Of a stretch of 64,000 nt of DNA, positions 35,801 through 46,925 are shown piece after piece. The notes below the pieces were generated by a model. That model was given only the letters and a program-made list of their open reading frames with translations, did no database searches and was not told the origin of the DNA. The position numbers and the translations under genes were made by a program. The stretch is taken from contig NC_089739.1 in the NCBI RefSeq assembly GCF_035083965.1, forward strand, positions 10,590,001-10,654,000, given 5' to 3'. How positions within the stretch are numbered: the stretch's first letter is position 1; each line of letters starts with the position of its first letter. This stretch comes from Branchiostoma lanceolatum. Its lineage: Eukaryota > Chordata > Leptocardii > Amphioxiformes > Branchiostomatidae.

Positions 35801-36081
35801 CATCCTATAAATAACCGTCCTGGACCTCATGGGGCCGAACTGTCCTTGGGCCGAAAATTATGTCCTGATACCCCCAGTCGATTGACAACATGCGCCCCCC
35901 TCCCCCTCTCTTACCACACCTGCACACAGTTACGAAATTATATTCACCTTGAAGCTATTATCAAATAATTCTATCAAGAGCGATCAATGGTAGCTTGTAA
36001 CTTACCAACAATCATTCCCCTTGCCGTGAAGAAGAAGGATACAAACAGCAGGGAGAAGAAATAACGCCAGGAAGCCGCCAT
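32889..36081 (-). CDS. Gene D: small single-pass protein with a non-canonical Ig-like domain (263 aa)
   Basis: Four exons: 36006-36081, 33764-34126, 33429-33552, 32889-33117, together 792 nt with matching phases. The N-terminus is hydrophobic (MAASWRYFFSLLFVSFFF, then VVILGLAFLITLL). The ectodomain has CQCPSSLTLPVS, the tryptophan of SIHWRYKES, CPKDCNIQC and a segment AGIYQYISQEVNGTRWKCSC. That last segment parallels VGTYQCAQQDTTGTEW of receptor A but has Tyr in place of the F-strand Cys. A TM follows (TPLLIAIVFLVVVIIVLFGC). The tail is about 90 residues with CTFC and several Ser/Thr/Pro stretches, and no Death or NTPase domain. An alternative start at 34175 inside the first intron would give a different leader. 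I do not recognise a named orthologue. The gene model is fairly firm; the Ig assignment is inference. Confidence 0.65.
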
Positions 36082-36130
36082 GTTTGTCCTCACAGCGCGC
36101 TGACAGTCCGATGACACAAGAAAGGTGTTT

Positions 36131-36149
36131 TGCTTCCGGAAAAGGAAAC
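36131..36149 (-). promoter_or_regulatory. ETS-like and ISRE-like sites upstream of gene D
   Basis: TGCTTCCGGAAAAGGAAAC contains the ETS core TTCCGGAA and GAAAAGGAAA, a GAAANNGAAA match. It is about 60 bp upstream of the gene D start codon and within the interval shared with CHRAC1, which is read the other way, so it may be part of a bidirectional promoter. Confidence 0.4.
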
Positions 36150-36269
36150 GTGTAACGTTACACCAAGCTGCAGAACGAAGATGAATCTGTATCTGTATCT
36201 ACATGTCCGGTATAACCACCCTTGGACGTATTACACCAGCTTAGAACCAGTCAATACTGCGATGGTAGG

Positions 36270-36500
36270 GGACGGTCCGCCGTGATCGCAGGAAAATTAT
36301 GGAAAACCCAGAGGAAACTAGGTCAACTTTGAGTCGAAAAATCTCGTTTCCCACAAAAGTCCGATTCCTCTGATGCACTGTAGAAGATTGGTCAACTTGT
36401 CACGATAACGGAGACACATTTATATGCTTGATGTGACCTATTTTGACTGCACTACTGACTTTTTCGTGACCATGTCTTAGTACTCAAACTGCAGAATGAC
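36270..36500 (+). repeat. Partial copy of the TIR family found at 36750-42877 and 62860-63070
   Basis: It shares GAGTCGAAAAATCT, GCACTGTAGAAGATTGGT, GGAGACACATTTATATGC and TTTTTCGTGACCATG with the centre of the element at 62640-63264 and, more distantly, with the right arm of the 6.1-kb element (GACACATCTATATACGTGAT, TTTTTACGTGACCATGTC). It lies between gene D and CHRAC1. Confidence 0.6.
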
Positions 36501-36731
36501 TCGAAGAAAGGCCGCCATTTAAACCAAAATATGGCGGGAAAGTAAAGGTTATAGGTCAAAGGTTGGTATTATAATGATGAAATAAACAAACTATTGGCAA
36601 TCATACTGTACAAAAATTAGAAAAATATTTGTCACTGATAGTTTATTATATCACACAAATTTTCCTGCTGGCCACAAAATTAAATAGAGTATAAATTCGT
36701 CTTCGGGGTTGACCCCTCAGAGTAAATGAAA

Positions 36732-36749
36732 ATGGCGGAAGAAAAAAGC
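36732..36749 (+). other. Probable displaced first codons of CHRAC1 (MAEEKS)
   Basis: ATGGCGGAAGAAAAAAGC directly abuts the left end of the 6.1-kb element. Its right end is followed by sequence reading NKPVVLPMARIKTIM in the CHRAC1 frame. If the element is removed, the two parts can join in frame with one shared codon at the junction. Read through into the element, this ATG would meet a stop after about 21 codons. Confidence 0.5.
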
Positions 36750-37163
36750 GTGTTACGCGCCGATTTGAGGCACAAGACATGGTCGCGTAAAAACTAAATA
36801 GATCTCGCACGAAAGGCCAAATCATGCATATAAATGTGTCCCCGTAATGTCAAGAAGCTGTCCAAGCTCCTGCGATACACTTGGAGATCCAAATATGATT
36901 TTCGAACGAGACTTGCACACTCAAAGTTGGCCCCAAATGAGCCTTCTTGTGTTAAATTCTGTCGTAGATTTCGCACTGCATGGGGGTTTCCGTGTTACCG
37001 TTTCAGCATTATCAGGCGTAATTTACTTCCGGGTCGTAGCAGAAGGGCTTGCGGCCGAACGCGGAAGTGTGGTCAATCTTCACGTTCTATCCAAAGATAT
37101 GTTAGAATACTTTTCTTATTTTAGAATTTGTCATGCAGTGCAAATTAACCGGCTCCTTACTGA

Positions 37164-37379
37164 TCCTTACTGGGCGCCCAGTACGGAACAGACGACACCT
37201 ACCGGGCATACGTCACCAAAAGTGTCTGTGCTCGCTGCGGTAAGCTTGTATATGCTCAGAAGCAGTTGAGACATACTAAGAGGGCTGAGTTCCGGGAAAA
37301 GTTGGAGAAGCCCAAAGAAGACGGTGGCTTCGGCACTCTGGAGGCAACCTTCATGAAAGCAGACCCAATTCTAAAATGA
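37164..37379 (+). CDS. Unrecognised 71-codon reading frame with a CxxC motif (possible exon)
   Basis: The frame lies between two stop codons and has no obvious start. It reads LGAQYGTDDTYRAYVTKS, then VCARCGKLVYAQKQLRH, KRAEFREKLEKPKEDGG, and ends inside the first minisatellite unit (PILK, stop). The CxxCGK motif and charged helical tail look protein-like, and a GTAAGC donor-like site lies inside. It may be a captured exon or part of an element protein. I do not recognise the family, and it has no confirmed splice partner. Confidence 0.25.
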   Translation, partial: SLLGAQYGTDDTYRAYVTKSVCARCGKLVYAQKQLRHTKRAEFREKLEKPKEDGGFGTLEATFMKADPILK

Positions 37380-40060
37380 AAGAATTTTCCGTTTGACGTC
37401 CGTGCCTGATATAGATGTACACACGACCTTGAGAAAGCAAGGTTGAAATTGGGTCTATGGAATGACCCAATTCTAAAATTAAAACTTTTACGTTTGGCGC
37501 CCGTGCCTATATGGGTGTATACACGACCTTGAGAAGACAAGGTTGACATTGGGTCAATGAAATGACCCAATTCTAAAATGAAAACTTTTCCATTTGACGC
37601 CCGTGCCTATATGGGTGTACACACACCCTTGAGAATGCAAGGTTGAAATTGGGTCAATGGAATGACCCAATTCTAAAATCAAAACTTTTCCGTCCTACGT
37701 CCGTACCTATATGGGTGTACACACTACATTGAGAAGCCAAAGTTGAAATTGGGTCAATGGAATGACCCAATTCTAAAAAAGGAAAACTTTTCCGTTTGAC
37801 GTCCGTGCCTATATGGATGTACACACACCCTTGAAAAGGCAAGGTTGACATTGGGTCAATGGAATGACCCAATTCTATAATGAAAACTTTTCCGTTTGAC
37901 GTCCTTGCCTATGTTGGTGTACACACGCCCTTGAGAGGGCAACGTTGAAATTGGGTCAATAGAATGACCCAATTCTAAAATGAAAACTTTTCCGTTTGAC
38001 GTCCGTGCCTATATGGATGTACACACACCCTTGAAAAGGCAAGGTTGACATTGGGTCAATGGAATGACCCAATTCTATAATGAAAACTTTTCCGTTTGAC
38101 GTCCGTGCCTATGTTGGTGTACACATGCCCTTGAGAAGGCAAGGTTGATATTGGGTCAATGGAATGACCCAATTCTAAAAGGAAAACTTTTCCATTTGAC
38201 GCCCGTGCCTATATGGGTGTACACACGCCCTTGAGAAGACAAGGTTGACATTGGGTCAATGGAATGACCCAATTCTATAATGAAAACTTTTCCGTCCTAC
38301 GTCCGTGCCTATGTTGGTGTACACACGCCCTTGAGAGGGCAAGGTTGAAATTGGGTCAATGGAATGACTCAATTCTATAATGAAAACTTTTCCGTCCTAC
38401 GTCCGTGCCTATATGGGTGTACACACGCCCTTGAGAAGACAAGGTTGACATTGGGTCAATGGAATGACCCAATAATAACATGAAGTACTTTTCCGTTTGA
38501 CGTCCGTGTCTATATGGGTGTACACACGCCCCTGAGAAGCCAAGGTTGAAATTGGGTCAATGGAATGACCCAATTCTAAAATGAAGTACTTCTCCGTTTG
38601 ACGTCCGTGTCTATATGGGTGTACACACGCCCTTGACAAGCCAAGGTTGAAATTGGGTCAATGGAATGACCCAATTCTAAAAGGAAAACTTTTCCGATTG
38701 ACGTCCGTGCCTATATGGGTGTACACACGCCCTTGAGAAGACAAGGTTGACATTGGGTCAATGGAATGACCCAATAATAACATGAAGTACTTTTCCGTTT
38801 GACGTCCGTGTCTATATGGGTGTACACACGCCCCTGAGAAGCCAAGGTTGAAATTGGGTCAATGGAATGACCCAATTCTATAATATATTAATCTTTCAGT
38901 TCGACGTCTGTGCCTGTATGGGTGTACACACGGCCTTGAAAAGGCAAGGTTGACATTGGGTCAATGGAATGACCCAATATTCTATACTGAAAACTTTTTC
39001 CGTTCGACGTCCGTGCCTATATGAGTGTACACACGCCGTTGAAAAGACAAGGTTGAAATTGGGTCAATGGAATGACCCAAAATTCTATAATGAAAACTTT
39101 CCGTCCTACGTCCGTGCCTATGTTGGTGTACACACGCCCTTGAGAGGGCAAGGTTGAAATTGGGTCAATGGAATGACCCAATTCTAAAATGAAAACATTC
39201 CGTTTGACGTCCGTGCCTATATGGGTGTACAAACGACATTGAGAAGCCAAAGTTGACATTGGGTCCATGGAATTACCCAATTCTATAATCAAAGACTTTT
39301 CTGTCCTACGCCGTGCCTATGTTGGTGTACACACGCCCTTGAGAACCCAAGGTTGGCATTGGGTCAATGGAATGACCCATTCTATAATCAAAGACTTTTC
39401 TGTCCTACGCCGTGCCTATGCTGGTGTACACACGCCCTTGAGAAGGCAAGGTTGAAATTGAGTCAATGGAATGACCCAATTCTAAAACTTAAACTTTTCC
39501 GTCCTACGTCCGTGCCTATATGAGTGTACACACGCCCTTGAGAAGGCGAGGTTGACATTGGGTCAATGGAATGACCCAATTCTAAAATGAAAACTTTTCC
39601 GTTTGACGTCCGTACCTATATGGGTGTACACACGCCCTTGAGAAGCCAAGGTTGACATTGGGTCAATGGAATGACCCAATTCTAAAATGAAAACTTTTCC
39701 GTTTGACGTCCGTGCCTATGTTGGTGTACACACGCCCTTGAGAAGCCAAGGTTGACATTGGGTCAATGGAATGACCCAATTCTATAATAAAAACTTTTCC
39801 GTCCTACGTCCGTGCCTATGTTGGTGTACACACGCCCTTGAGAAGCCAAGGTTGACATTGGGTCAATGGAATGACCCAATTCTTAAATAAAAGACTTTCC
39901 GTTTGACGTCCGTGCTTATATTGGTGTACACACGCCCTTGAGAAGGCAAGGTTGAAATTGGGTCAATGGAATGACCCAATTCTAAAATGAATACTTTTCC
40001 GTCCTACGTCCGTGCCTGTAGGGGTATGAACACGCCCTTTAGAATGCAAGGTTGAAATTG
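37366..40060 (+). repeat. Minisatellite array, ~98-bp unit, plus orientation
   Basis: Roughly 27 units. Each has GACCCAATTCTAAAATGAAA, CTTTTCCGTTTGACGTCCGT, CCTATATGGGTGTACACACG and CCTTGAGAAGGCAAGGTTGA, ending ATTGGGTCAATGGAAT. The unit boundary ATTGGGTCA...TGACCCAAT is a small hairpin. Variants alternate between TTTGACGTC and CCTACGTC, and between ATATGGG and ATGTTGG. Short reading frames across it are by-products of the repeat. Confidence 0.95.
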
Positions 40061-40329
40061 GACCAGTATATAGAAACAATCCCTTAAGAGTGCAAAGTTG
40101 AAACCGCTTCAAAGGATCGCCACAGTTCGGACATAAAAGAATTGTCCGTCCTAAGTGGGTGTATAACCAACGAGGCATATGATAAAAAAAGTCAATCTTC
40201 CCCCACGACCTCTGCTTGGAAAGTAGGTTATATGGTTATAAATTACACAAAAGCCACTAAGAGTGCAAAAAACATTCCGTCCTTACAGTGTACGACCGTA
40301 AGTTCCTAACAATGAAAACTCACACGTAT

Positions 40330-40535
40330 GGAATAGAACTTACAAACTTTTCCAAACAAGAGTTTCCCGTCTTAAGTTAGCGGATAGAACCCGCTTAATA
40401 ATGCAATTCTAAACGTTCTTAAGGAACGCTCTTAGCTATGATTTTCAGGGTATAACAGCTGAAAACAGTGTAAACTAGAAAGAGTGTTAGGACATTATAT
40501 ACAATGCCCTCGTTCTATTGACGCAATGTCAACCT
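40330..40535 (+). repeat. Array-tail segment, first copy (repeated at 42290-42445)
   Basis: The words AAGTTAGCGG..ATAGAACCCG, TAATGCAATTCTAAACGTT and AACATTATATACAATGCC-like sequence recur in the same orientation at 42290-42445. The arrays on either side are inverted relative to each other, so the tail is a direct repeat within an otherwise inverted structure. Confidence 0.6.
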
Positions 40536-40539
40536 TGCC

Positions 40540-40765
40540 TTCTTAAACCCCCGTCACAAATCAAGAATTCAGCTCGGCCGACGTGTCGGCGAGCTTCAAA
40601 TGGGTATTTTCGGCCGAAGGACGGCCGACGTTCTGTCGATTATGCGGGCTTCGGTCGATTTTTAGAAATCAAATTGATCCAAATATGCTCGGGCGATTTT
40701 GAAATTCGGCGAGCTTTGGGCGATCTACGAATTCGGCCGACGCTCGCATGAATATTGACGCCGGC
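40540..40765. other. GC-rich spacer between the two opposed minisatellite arrays
   Basis: Repeated TTCGGCCGACG-like words (CTCGGCCGACGTGTCGGCGA, TTCGGCCGAAGG, ATTCGGCCGACGCTCG) make a locally CpG-rich, hairpin-prone spacer. No gene. Confidence 0.5.
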
Positions 40766-42240
40766 TTAAGGGCGTGTGTATTCCCATATAGGCACGGGCG
40801 TCAAAGTAAAAGTTTTCATTTTAGAATTGGGTCATTCCATTGACCCAATTTCAACCTTGCTTTCTCAAGGTCGTGTGTGCAACAATGTAGGCACGGACGT
40901 AGGACGGAAAGTTTTCCTTTTAGAATTGGGTCATTAATTATTCCATTGACCCAATATCAACCTCGCCTTCTCAAGGGCGTGTGTACACCCATATAGGCAC
41001 GGACGTAGGTCGGAAAGTTTTCCTTTTAGAATTGGGTCATTTCATTGACCCAATTTTAACCTTGCTTTGTCAAGGGCGTGTGTACACCCATATAGGTACG
41101 GACGTCAAACAGAATTGTTTTCCTTTTAGAATTGGGTCATTCCATTGACCCAATTTCAACCTTGGCTTCCCAAGGTCATTTGTACACCCATATAGGCACG
41201 GACATCAAACGGAAAAGTTTTCATTTTAGAATTGGGTCATTCCATTGACCCAATGTCAACCTCGCCTTCTCAAGGGCGTGTGTAACGTTACACCCATGTA
41301 GGCACGGACGTAGGACGAAAAAGTTTTCCTTTTAGAATTGGGTCATTTCATTGACCCAATTTCAACCTTGCTTTCTCAAGGTCGTGTGTACAACAATGTA
41401 GGCACGGACGTAGGACGGAAAGTTTTCCTTTTAGAATTGGGTCATTAAATATTCCATTGACCCAATTTCAACCTCGCCTTCTCAAGGGCGTGTGTACACC
41501 AACATAGGTACGGACGTCAAACGGAAAAGTTTTCATTTTAGAATTGGGTCATTCCATTGACCCAATTTTCAACCTTACTTTGTCAAGGGCGTGTGTACAC
41601 CCATATAGGTACGGACGTCAAACAGAATAGTTTTCCTTTTAGAATTGGTTCATTCCATTGACCCAATGTCAACCTTGGCTTCCCAAGGTCATTTGTACAC
41701 CCATATAGGCACGGACGTCAAACGGAAAAGTTTTCATTTTAGAATTGGGTCATTCCATTGACCCAATGTCAACCTCGCCTTCTCAAGGGCGTGTGTAACG
41801 TTACACCCATGTAGGCACGGACGTAGGACGAAAAAGTTTTCCTTTTAGAATTGGGTCATTTCATTGACCCAATTTCAACCTTGCTTTCTCAAGGTCGTGT
41901 GTACAACAATGTAGGCACGGACGTAGGACGGAAAGTTTTCCTTTTAGAATTGGGTCATTAAATATTCCATTGACCCAATTTCAACCTCGCCTTCTCAAGG
42001 GCGTGTGTACACCCATATAGGCACGGACGTAGGGCGAAAAGTTTTCCTTTTAGAATTGGGTCATTTCATTGACCCAATTTCAACCTTGCTTTCTCAAGGG
42101 CGTGTGTATACCCATATAGGCACAGGTGTCAAACGAAAAGTTTTCATTTTAGAGTTGGGTCATACCCAATTTTAACCTTGCCTTCTGAAGGGCGTGTGTA
42201 CACCCATATAGGCACAGACGTGAAACGGAAAAGTATTGTA
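40766..42240 (-). repeat. Minisatellite array, same unit, minus orientation, with 513-bp higher-order repeat
   Basis: About 14 units of the 98-bp minisatellite in inverse orientation (AGAATTGGGTCATTCCATTG, CTTCTCAAGGGCGTGTGTAC). A variant carrying GTGTGTAACGTTACACCC occurs at 41278 and again at 41791. The variants GCTTCCCAAGGTCATTTGTA and CATTAAATATTCCATTG recur with similar spacing. This shows a higher-order repeat of about 513 bp (five units). Confidence 0.93.
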
Positions 42241-42846
42241 AGTATGTTATAGAACACTTACGAAGTTTTGCTAAAGAACAGTATCAAACCTGTCTTAAGT
42301 TGGCGGGTATAACCCGTTTGATAATGCAATCTTAACGTTGTCCATGGAACGGTTTTCAGTTATAATTCGGAGGGTATAAAAGCCAAAAATTTTAACAGTA
42401 TAACTAGAAAGTGTGCCAGAACATTATATACAATGCCATCGTTAACGTTACTTTAAAACGTGTACTACAGTGGGCCGCCTCCTTGCGCGCTTCCCGCCCG
42501 AACACAGTCAACTGTCATCAGAATCAACACGAAACATTTCTTTTGCTTTGTCTTGCCAGTATTCTGCCGTCAAGCTGAGTGTGACCCGGAAACAGTGGAG
42601 TGTCGCCCTCAAACCACATGCCGCGAAACCCCCATGTGGTGCGTTCTTGGTCCGGAGTGTAATACTTAAACCATAGGGAAAACCTTGGAAAATGTGTCAT
42701 CTTTAACTCGAGAAATCTTGCTTCTTGGAGAAGTTAAGATACCCAGCTTTATTGCAGGGGCTTGAGGAACGTCTTGACATTACGAGGACACATCTATATA
42801 CGTGATTTGGCCTTTCGTGCGAGAACTATTGAGTTTTTACGTGACC

Positions 42847-44924
42847 ATGTCTTGTGCCTCAAATCGGCGCGTAACACAGAACAAACCTGTGGTTTTGCCT
42901 ATGGCTAGAATAAAAACCATCATGAGAAGCTCGGCAGAAATCACAAATATCGGGCAGGAGTCGGTCTACCTGGTGGCCAGGGCGACGGTGAGTTCTCTGA
43001 TCATTTGGTTAATGAATTCTAATACTTTGATTAGCATCGTGCATGGAAAAGAGGGAGGGGGCAACATTAAATTACCTAGAAAATCCTTCCAACACGCAAG
43101 CACAAGTCAGCAAGAGTTAGATACTTAGAGAGACAATTAATTTGTAACTGAACCAAGCGATAACAAGCACCAAGAGACCACGTATAGCGAATTATGATAA
43201 GCGTAAAAAAGGACAACAACAAATTATGAATATTTACCTAAAAATATGTTACCTGTACTTCAGAACATACGGCATACAGCAAGCTACAGCGTAGATCAAA
43301 GATCCCACCTTAATCCCTGTTTTCTTTATTATAATTATTTGATAAAGCCTGACTTCATAGACATTCTAAGTTCTTTAAAATAATTTATCACTACCCGTAA
43401 ATTCTATAGAATAGTTTTTTTCAAATATTTTTTTTTTTTTTTCAAATAAAATTGAACAAATTAATGGTAGGTTTGCAGTTGGTTGGAGAAGGAGGGTGTT
43501 AGGGGTCTTTCAAATTCACAGTTGGCACACAGAGTGCCATACTAGTACTCTATTCTGCAGACAGAAAATAATGACCAAAAATATATAATGTATATTAGTG
43601 AGATGATTTTGCAGTGATGTGGTCAAACAATAACTACAAACAAAAAATTAAACTGCCATGAATATTTGATATCTTCATCTTCATTTAGGATACCCTCTAA
43701 AAACCCCTGAAGGGGTATCACTGAGGGGGGGTTAGGCCTGACGGGCTATGGCAGGGCGGCAAGCCTGGCCTTAAAGGCCTCCACTGAAGGGGCTTGTGCG
43801 ATATGCCCCGGCAGGGTATTCCACTCCTTAACCGTGCGTGGGAAAAAGGAAAGTCTAAAACAATCAGTACGTGCTGAAGTGAGTTTGTATTTAAGGTTAT
43901 GGCTAGGCTAGCTTTGGTTTGAATATTTGAGGAAATTCCAGAGAAAAAAAACTGACACCTGTATCCCTTAGACTTAAATGTTCTCTCTCAAAATGTCTTC
44001 TGATCATAATATTTTCCACTGTATCTTGCAGGAGTTGTTCATCCAACACTTGGCTACCGAGGCCTTTAAACAGGACCCAGAGACAACAGACACCCTGGCA
44101 TACGGAGACCTGGCAGAAGTTGTCAACGATGCAGACAATCTGCAATTTCTCGCTGGTAAAATATGATATTTATGTACATAATTAGCATGTCCACATCATG
44201 ACATGGCACAAGTGGTACACAATCTAGCTATTTCGCAATATCGACTTCTGTGGATCCATGGGCGGGTGTTCGATCCGATTCCAAAGGTCTGCCCCAGCTC
44301 CAGTCCGACAAAGTGAGGGATTGCATTTTTCATTTTGGATGGTGACTTAAACCCGATGGCCCTGTGTATGAGGGAACCCTCAGGTTTTAAACCTATGCAT
44401 GTAAAAGACCCCAGAGTAACTTACAATGTACATTGTATGTAAGAGTGACCTGGTATGCTTGTGAGTTGTACTTCAATTTCCCCTCAATTTCTCTACAAGT
44501 GCTTGTATGAAGAAAAAAGGATTAATACATTTTGTGTTCTGAGCCCAGAAACAACTAAGATCACTTCATTTTCAGTATATAAAGCCTTAAATAATTTTTT
44601 TGTAACAAACGTTTTGTCTGGTTCAGGGGACTACTAGTAAGAAAGTAAGATATCATAAATAAAAATAATTCAAATTTGTATGCTTTCTTTGTGTATTCCA
44701 ATGGAAAGAAGACTCTAGATATTGCAAGCATTTTTCTTCTTTCTTTTGGACATTGCTGAGCTTCTATTCTAAAAATGTATTGTTCTCCAAAACTCTCTCT
44801 AGACGTGATCCCAAAGAAGATAGTTGTTCGAGACTACCTCCGAATGGTCAGGCAACAAGAAGAGGAAAAAGAGAAGGCCAAACAACAGAGTCTGCAAGAA
44901 GAAAGGGAAGATACAGACTCTTAG
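42847..44924 (+). CDS. CHRAC1: CHRAC1 orthologue, histone-fold subunit of the CHRAC chromatin remodeler
   Basis: Three exons: 42847-42987, 44032-44155, 44803-44924, in frame. The protein reads LPMARIKTIMRSSAEITNIG, then YLVARATELFIQHLATEAFK, LAYGDLAEVV, LQFLADVIPKKIVVRDYLRM and a Glu/Lys-rich tail. This is the H2A-like histone fold of CHRAC1, which pairs with POLE3 in the CHRAC (ISWI) remodeler and binds DNA in the nucleus. The in-frame ATG at 42847 (MSCASNRRVTQNKPVV) lies inside the right terminal repeat of the 6.1-kb element. A second ATG at 42901 (MARIKTIM) would still give nearly the whole histone fold. The original start may be at 36732. The body of the gene is certain; the start is not. 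Confidence 0.9.
43660..43965 (-). mobile_element. 3' tail of a LINE (non-LTR retrotransposon) in CHRAC1 intron 2
   Basis: The minus strand encodes FRLSFFPRTVKEWNTLPGHI followed by AQAPSVEAFKARLAALP. The pattern FFPRT-x-x-WN-x-LP then A-x-S-x-x-x-F-x-x-x-L is the C-terminal signature of many CR1/Jockey-like LINE reverse-transcriptase proteins. The element is 5'-truncated, as usual for LINEs, and ends near a TCATCTTCATTT tail. Confidence 0.75.
44225..44460 (+). repeat. SINE-like repeat
   Basis: A B-box-like GGTGTTCGATCCGATTCC lies near the start. The body has GATGGTGACTTAAACCCGAT, GGCCCTGTGTATGAGGGAAC and CATGTAAAAGACCCCAGAGT, the style of tRNA-derived SINEs. It sits in CHRAC1 intron 2 and is not matched elsewhere in the window as far as I can see. 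Confidence 0.4.
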
Positions 44925-45627
44925 TCCTAGATTTAGCCATAATTTGTGAAAATTTTGGACACATTTTGTAGAATCCACCTATCCAATGTTCGCGACGTGA
45001 TTGAATAACAGTCACCAATAAGCTGTCATCTTTCAGAAATTGACTGGAAAGTCGTTGTTTTTGTACATATTTATTCTGGTACATTTCCTTTTTCAAGTCC
45101 AACAAGGATGTATACGTAGTATCAATGGTTTAATTATGACCACTGTGTTTTTTGGCGATGCCTAGAGGTAGAGCCTGTGGACTATTATTGTATTTGGTTT
45201 GTTCCTGTTGTGACTGTATGTTGTGTCTACATTGAGACTGGGAATTTTCACCAATATATTTTGTTTAGCTTTAACATGTTTTACGATAAGTCTGAAAGAT
45301 ACAAAATGTAGTGTATCCCTCTTTTAGATTTGTTTATATATAATCCACCAGATTCTTACAATATGAAGATGAAGATACATTCATGGGCTGAATGAACTCA
45401 AAGTTACTGCATTTTTGGCGATGCCACAGGGGTGGAGCCTTCTTTATTACATGTTCATGTAGAGTGATGAATTACAGTAAACTAACTAAAAGAAAATCAT
45501 AACAGAAAGTAATATTTCTTCAGAAAAACACAATTTTACACTTCAGATATTATTGATCTGTGGAAATCAAAGGAAAAATGAAGGAGACTTTCATGAAAAA
45601 AATTAGTAAATGTTTGTACAAGTTTTG

Positions 45628-45633
45628 AATAAA
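45628..45633 (+). terminator. Polyadenylation signal of CHRAC1
   Basis: AATAAA in TTTTGAATAAACTTTATTCT, about 700 nt after the CHRAC1 stop codon and followed by a TG-rich stretch (GTGCTTTGTGATGCTGTC). Confidence 0.55.
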
Positions 45634-46735
45634 CTTTATTCTGCATTGTATCCCAGTGCTTTGTGATGCTGTCTTTTGGTCTGACTTGCATAGATTATTC
45701 TCCAACATACGAGTTTCCTATATAAATTTTTATACATTTACAACTTATATTTATTAGCGTGATGTCCATCTTATTCTTGATCTAATACGCTTCTCTGATT
45801 GCTTTCCTGTTGAATAGCATGTATGGCATGTATTTGTAAAGATCTCACTGAACCTGAGGCACGTTGGCATTTTTGCTGCGTCCTAAACTGGATTTGTGTT
45901 ACATTGACTTGATTATGAGCGCTCTGTCAAATTGCCCAATCACAGCGAGGTCGCCAACGTGCCACAGGTCCAGTGAGATAGGGGCTTAAGAGCTCTGATT
46001 GGCTATGAGTCATGCTAATATAGGATGGATTCCAGGCTACTACTACAGTACTAGTATTCACATTTATACCAGCTTTGGCTCAAGACTTAGTTACATGTAT
46101 TTACAAAATATATTCTTGCTATATTGTCTGCATAGGATTTGATATTTTGCAGTATAGAAATTTAAAGTCAAATGGCTTCTGTTACTACCAGTAAATTTCC
46201 TTTTTTTGCCATATATATGAAGTATGAAATTGGCTCATATGATAGAAAAATTATGAAATCTGCTCATACCATTACAAAATACATTTTCTTCTGCAAACTA
46301 GAATAATTCACATTTTACAAAATGTATACCAGCTTTGGCTCAAACTATTTACAAAAATATATTCTTTCTATAATGTCTGCATAGCTATAGGATTTGATAC
46401 TTTGCAGAATAGAAATTCATACCAGTATACTACAAATTACATTTTTTGTCCTACATGCATGTTTTGGAAATATTCCTATACATGTAAGTATAATTCCAAA
46501 TGATCCTTTCCTATCCTTTAAAAACAGGTCTAAAAATAGGGATTTGATTTATTACAGTGTCATGCAAAGGCTATAATTTTGATTCAGCTCTAAGATATTT
46601 AACAGATTATCTTTTTTATACATGTATGATAGAAATAGGTTAACAGTTTAGGCAGTAGTTAGCGTTTTTGGCAAGATGATCCATGTGGTAAAGAGGTAAA
46701 GGTTACATGTACATAGCCTTTTTGAGGCCATAATT
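45634..46735. other. Intergenic between convergent CHRAC1 and receptor E; no gene seen
   Basis: AT-rich. Two partly repeated segments contain ACCAGCTTTGGCTCAA with CTATATTGTCTGCATAG-like words (about 46070 and 46328), a local duplication. A minus-strand AATAAA at 46548-46553 could end receptor E. Confidence 0.4.
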
Positions 46736-46737
46736 AG

Positions 46738-46925
46738 AGGCAGTGGGTCATTACCCACTGTGAACAGAGCATGGTACTGCGGAAGACAGAGCCCATCCCT
46801 CTCCTTCCATTGCCTCGTAGTTTTACATCCCCAGCCAAAGTCAGGTACCCATTTTTACACCTGGATGGAGTGAGGAAAGATTTGGCAGGTGGAGTATGCC
46901 TTTCCTAAGAACAGAATGTCCTGAA
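46738..46925 (-). repeat. SINE fragment (minus)
   Basis: It contains CCAGCCAAAGTCAGGTACCC, TTTACACCTGGATGGAGTGA and GGAAAGATTTGGCAGG, the inverse of the body of the SINE at 4655. The tRNA-like head is degraded. Confidence 0.5.

Larger units (their letters stand above)
36750..42877. mobile_element. 6.1-kb long-inverted-repeat element inserted at the CHRAC1 start
   Basis: The left end is GTGTTACGCGCCGATTTGAG and the right end is its complement, CTCAAATCGGCGCGTAACAC. Pairing continues about 110 bp inward (GACATGGTCGCGTAAAAAC against GTTTTTACGTGACCATGTC; CGCACGAAAGGCCAAATCAT against ATTTGGCCTTTCGTGCG). Further inward the similarity fades to short words such as CATGGGGGTTTC. The interior holds two minisatellite arrays in opposite orientation, a directly repeated tail, and a 71-codon frame. 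No transposase was recognised, so it is probably non-autonomous. No clear target duplication was found. Confidence 0.75.

Noticed and set aside
37256..40178. Repeated frames reading GHSIDPMSTL...YTHIGTDVKRKS
   Set aside because: They arise from the 98-bp minisatellite in every frame. Unit length variation breaks them, and they have no start or context.
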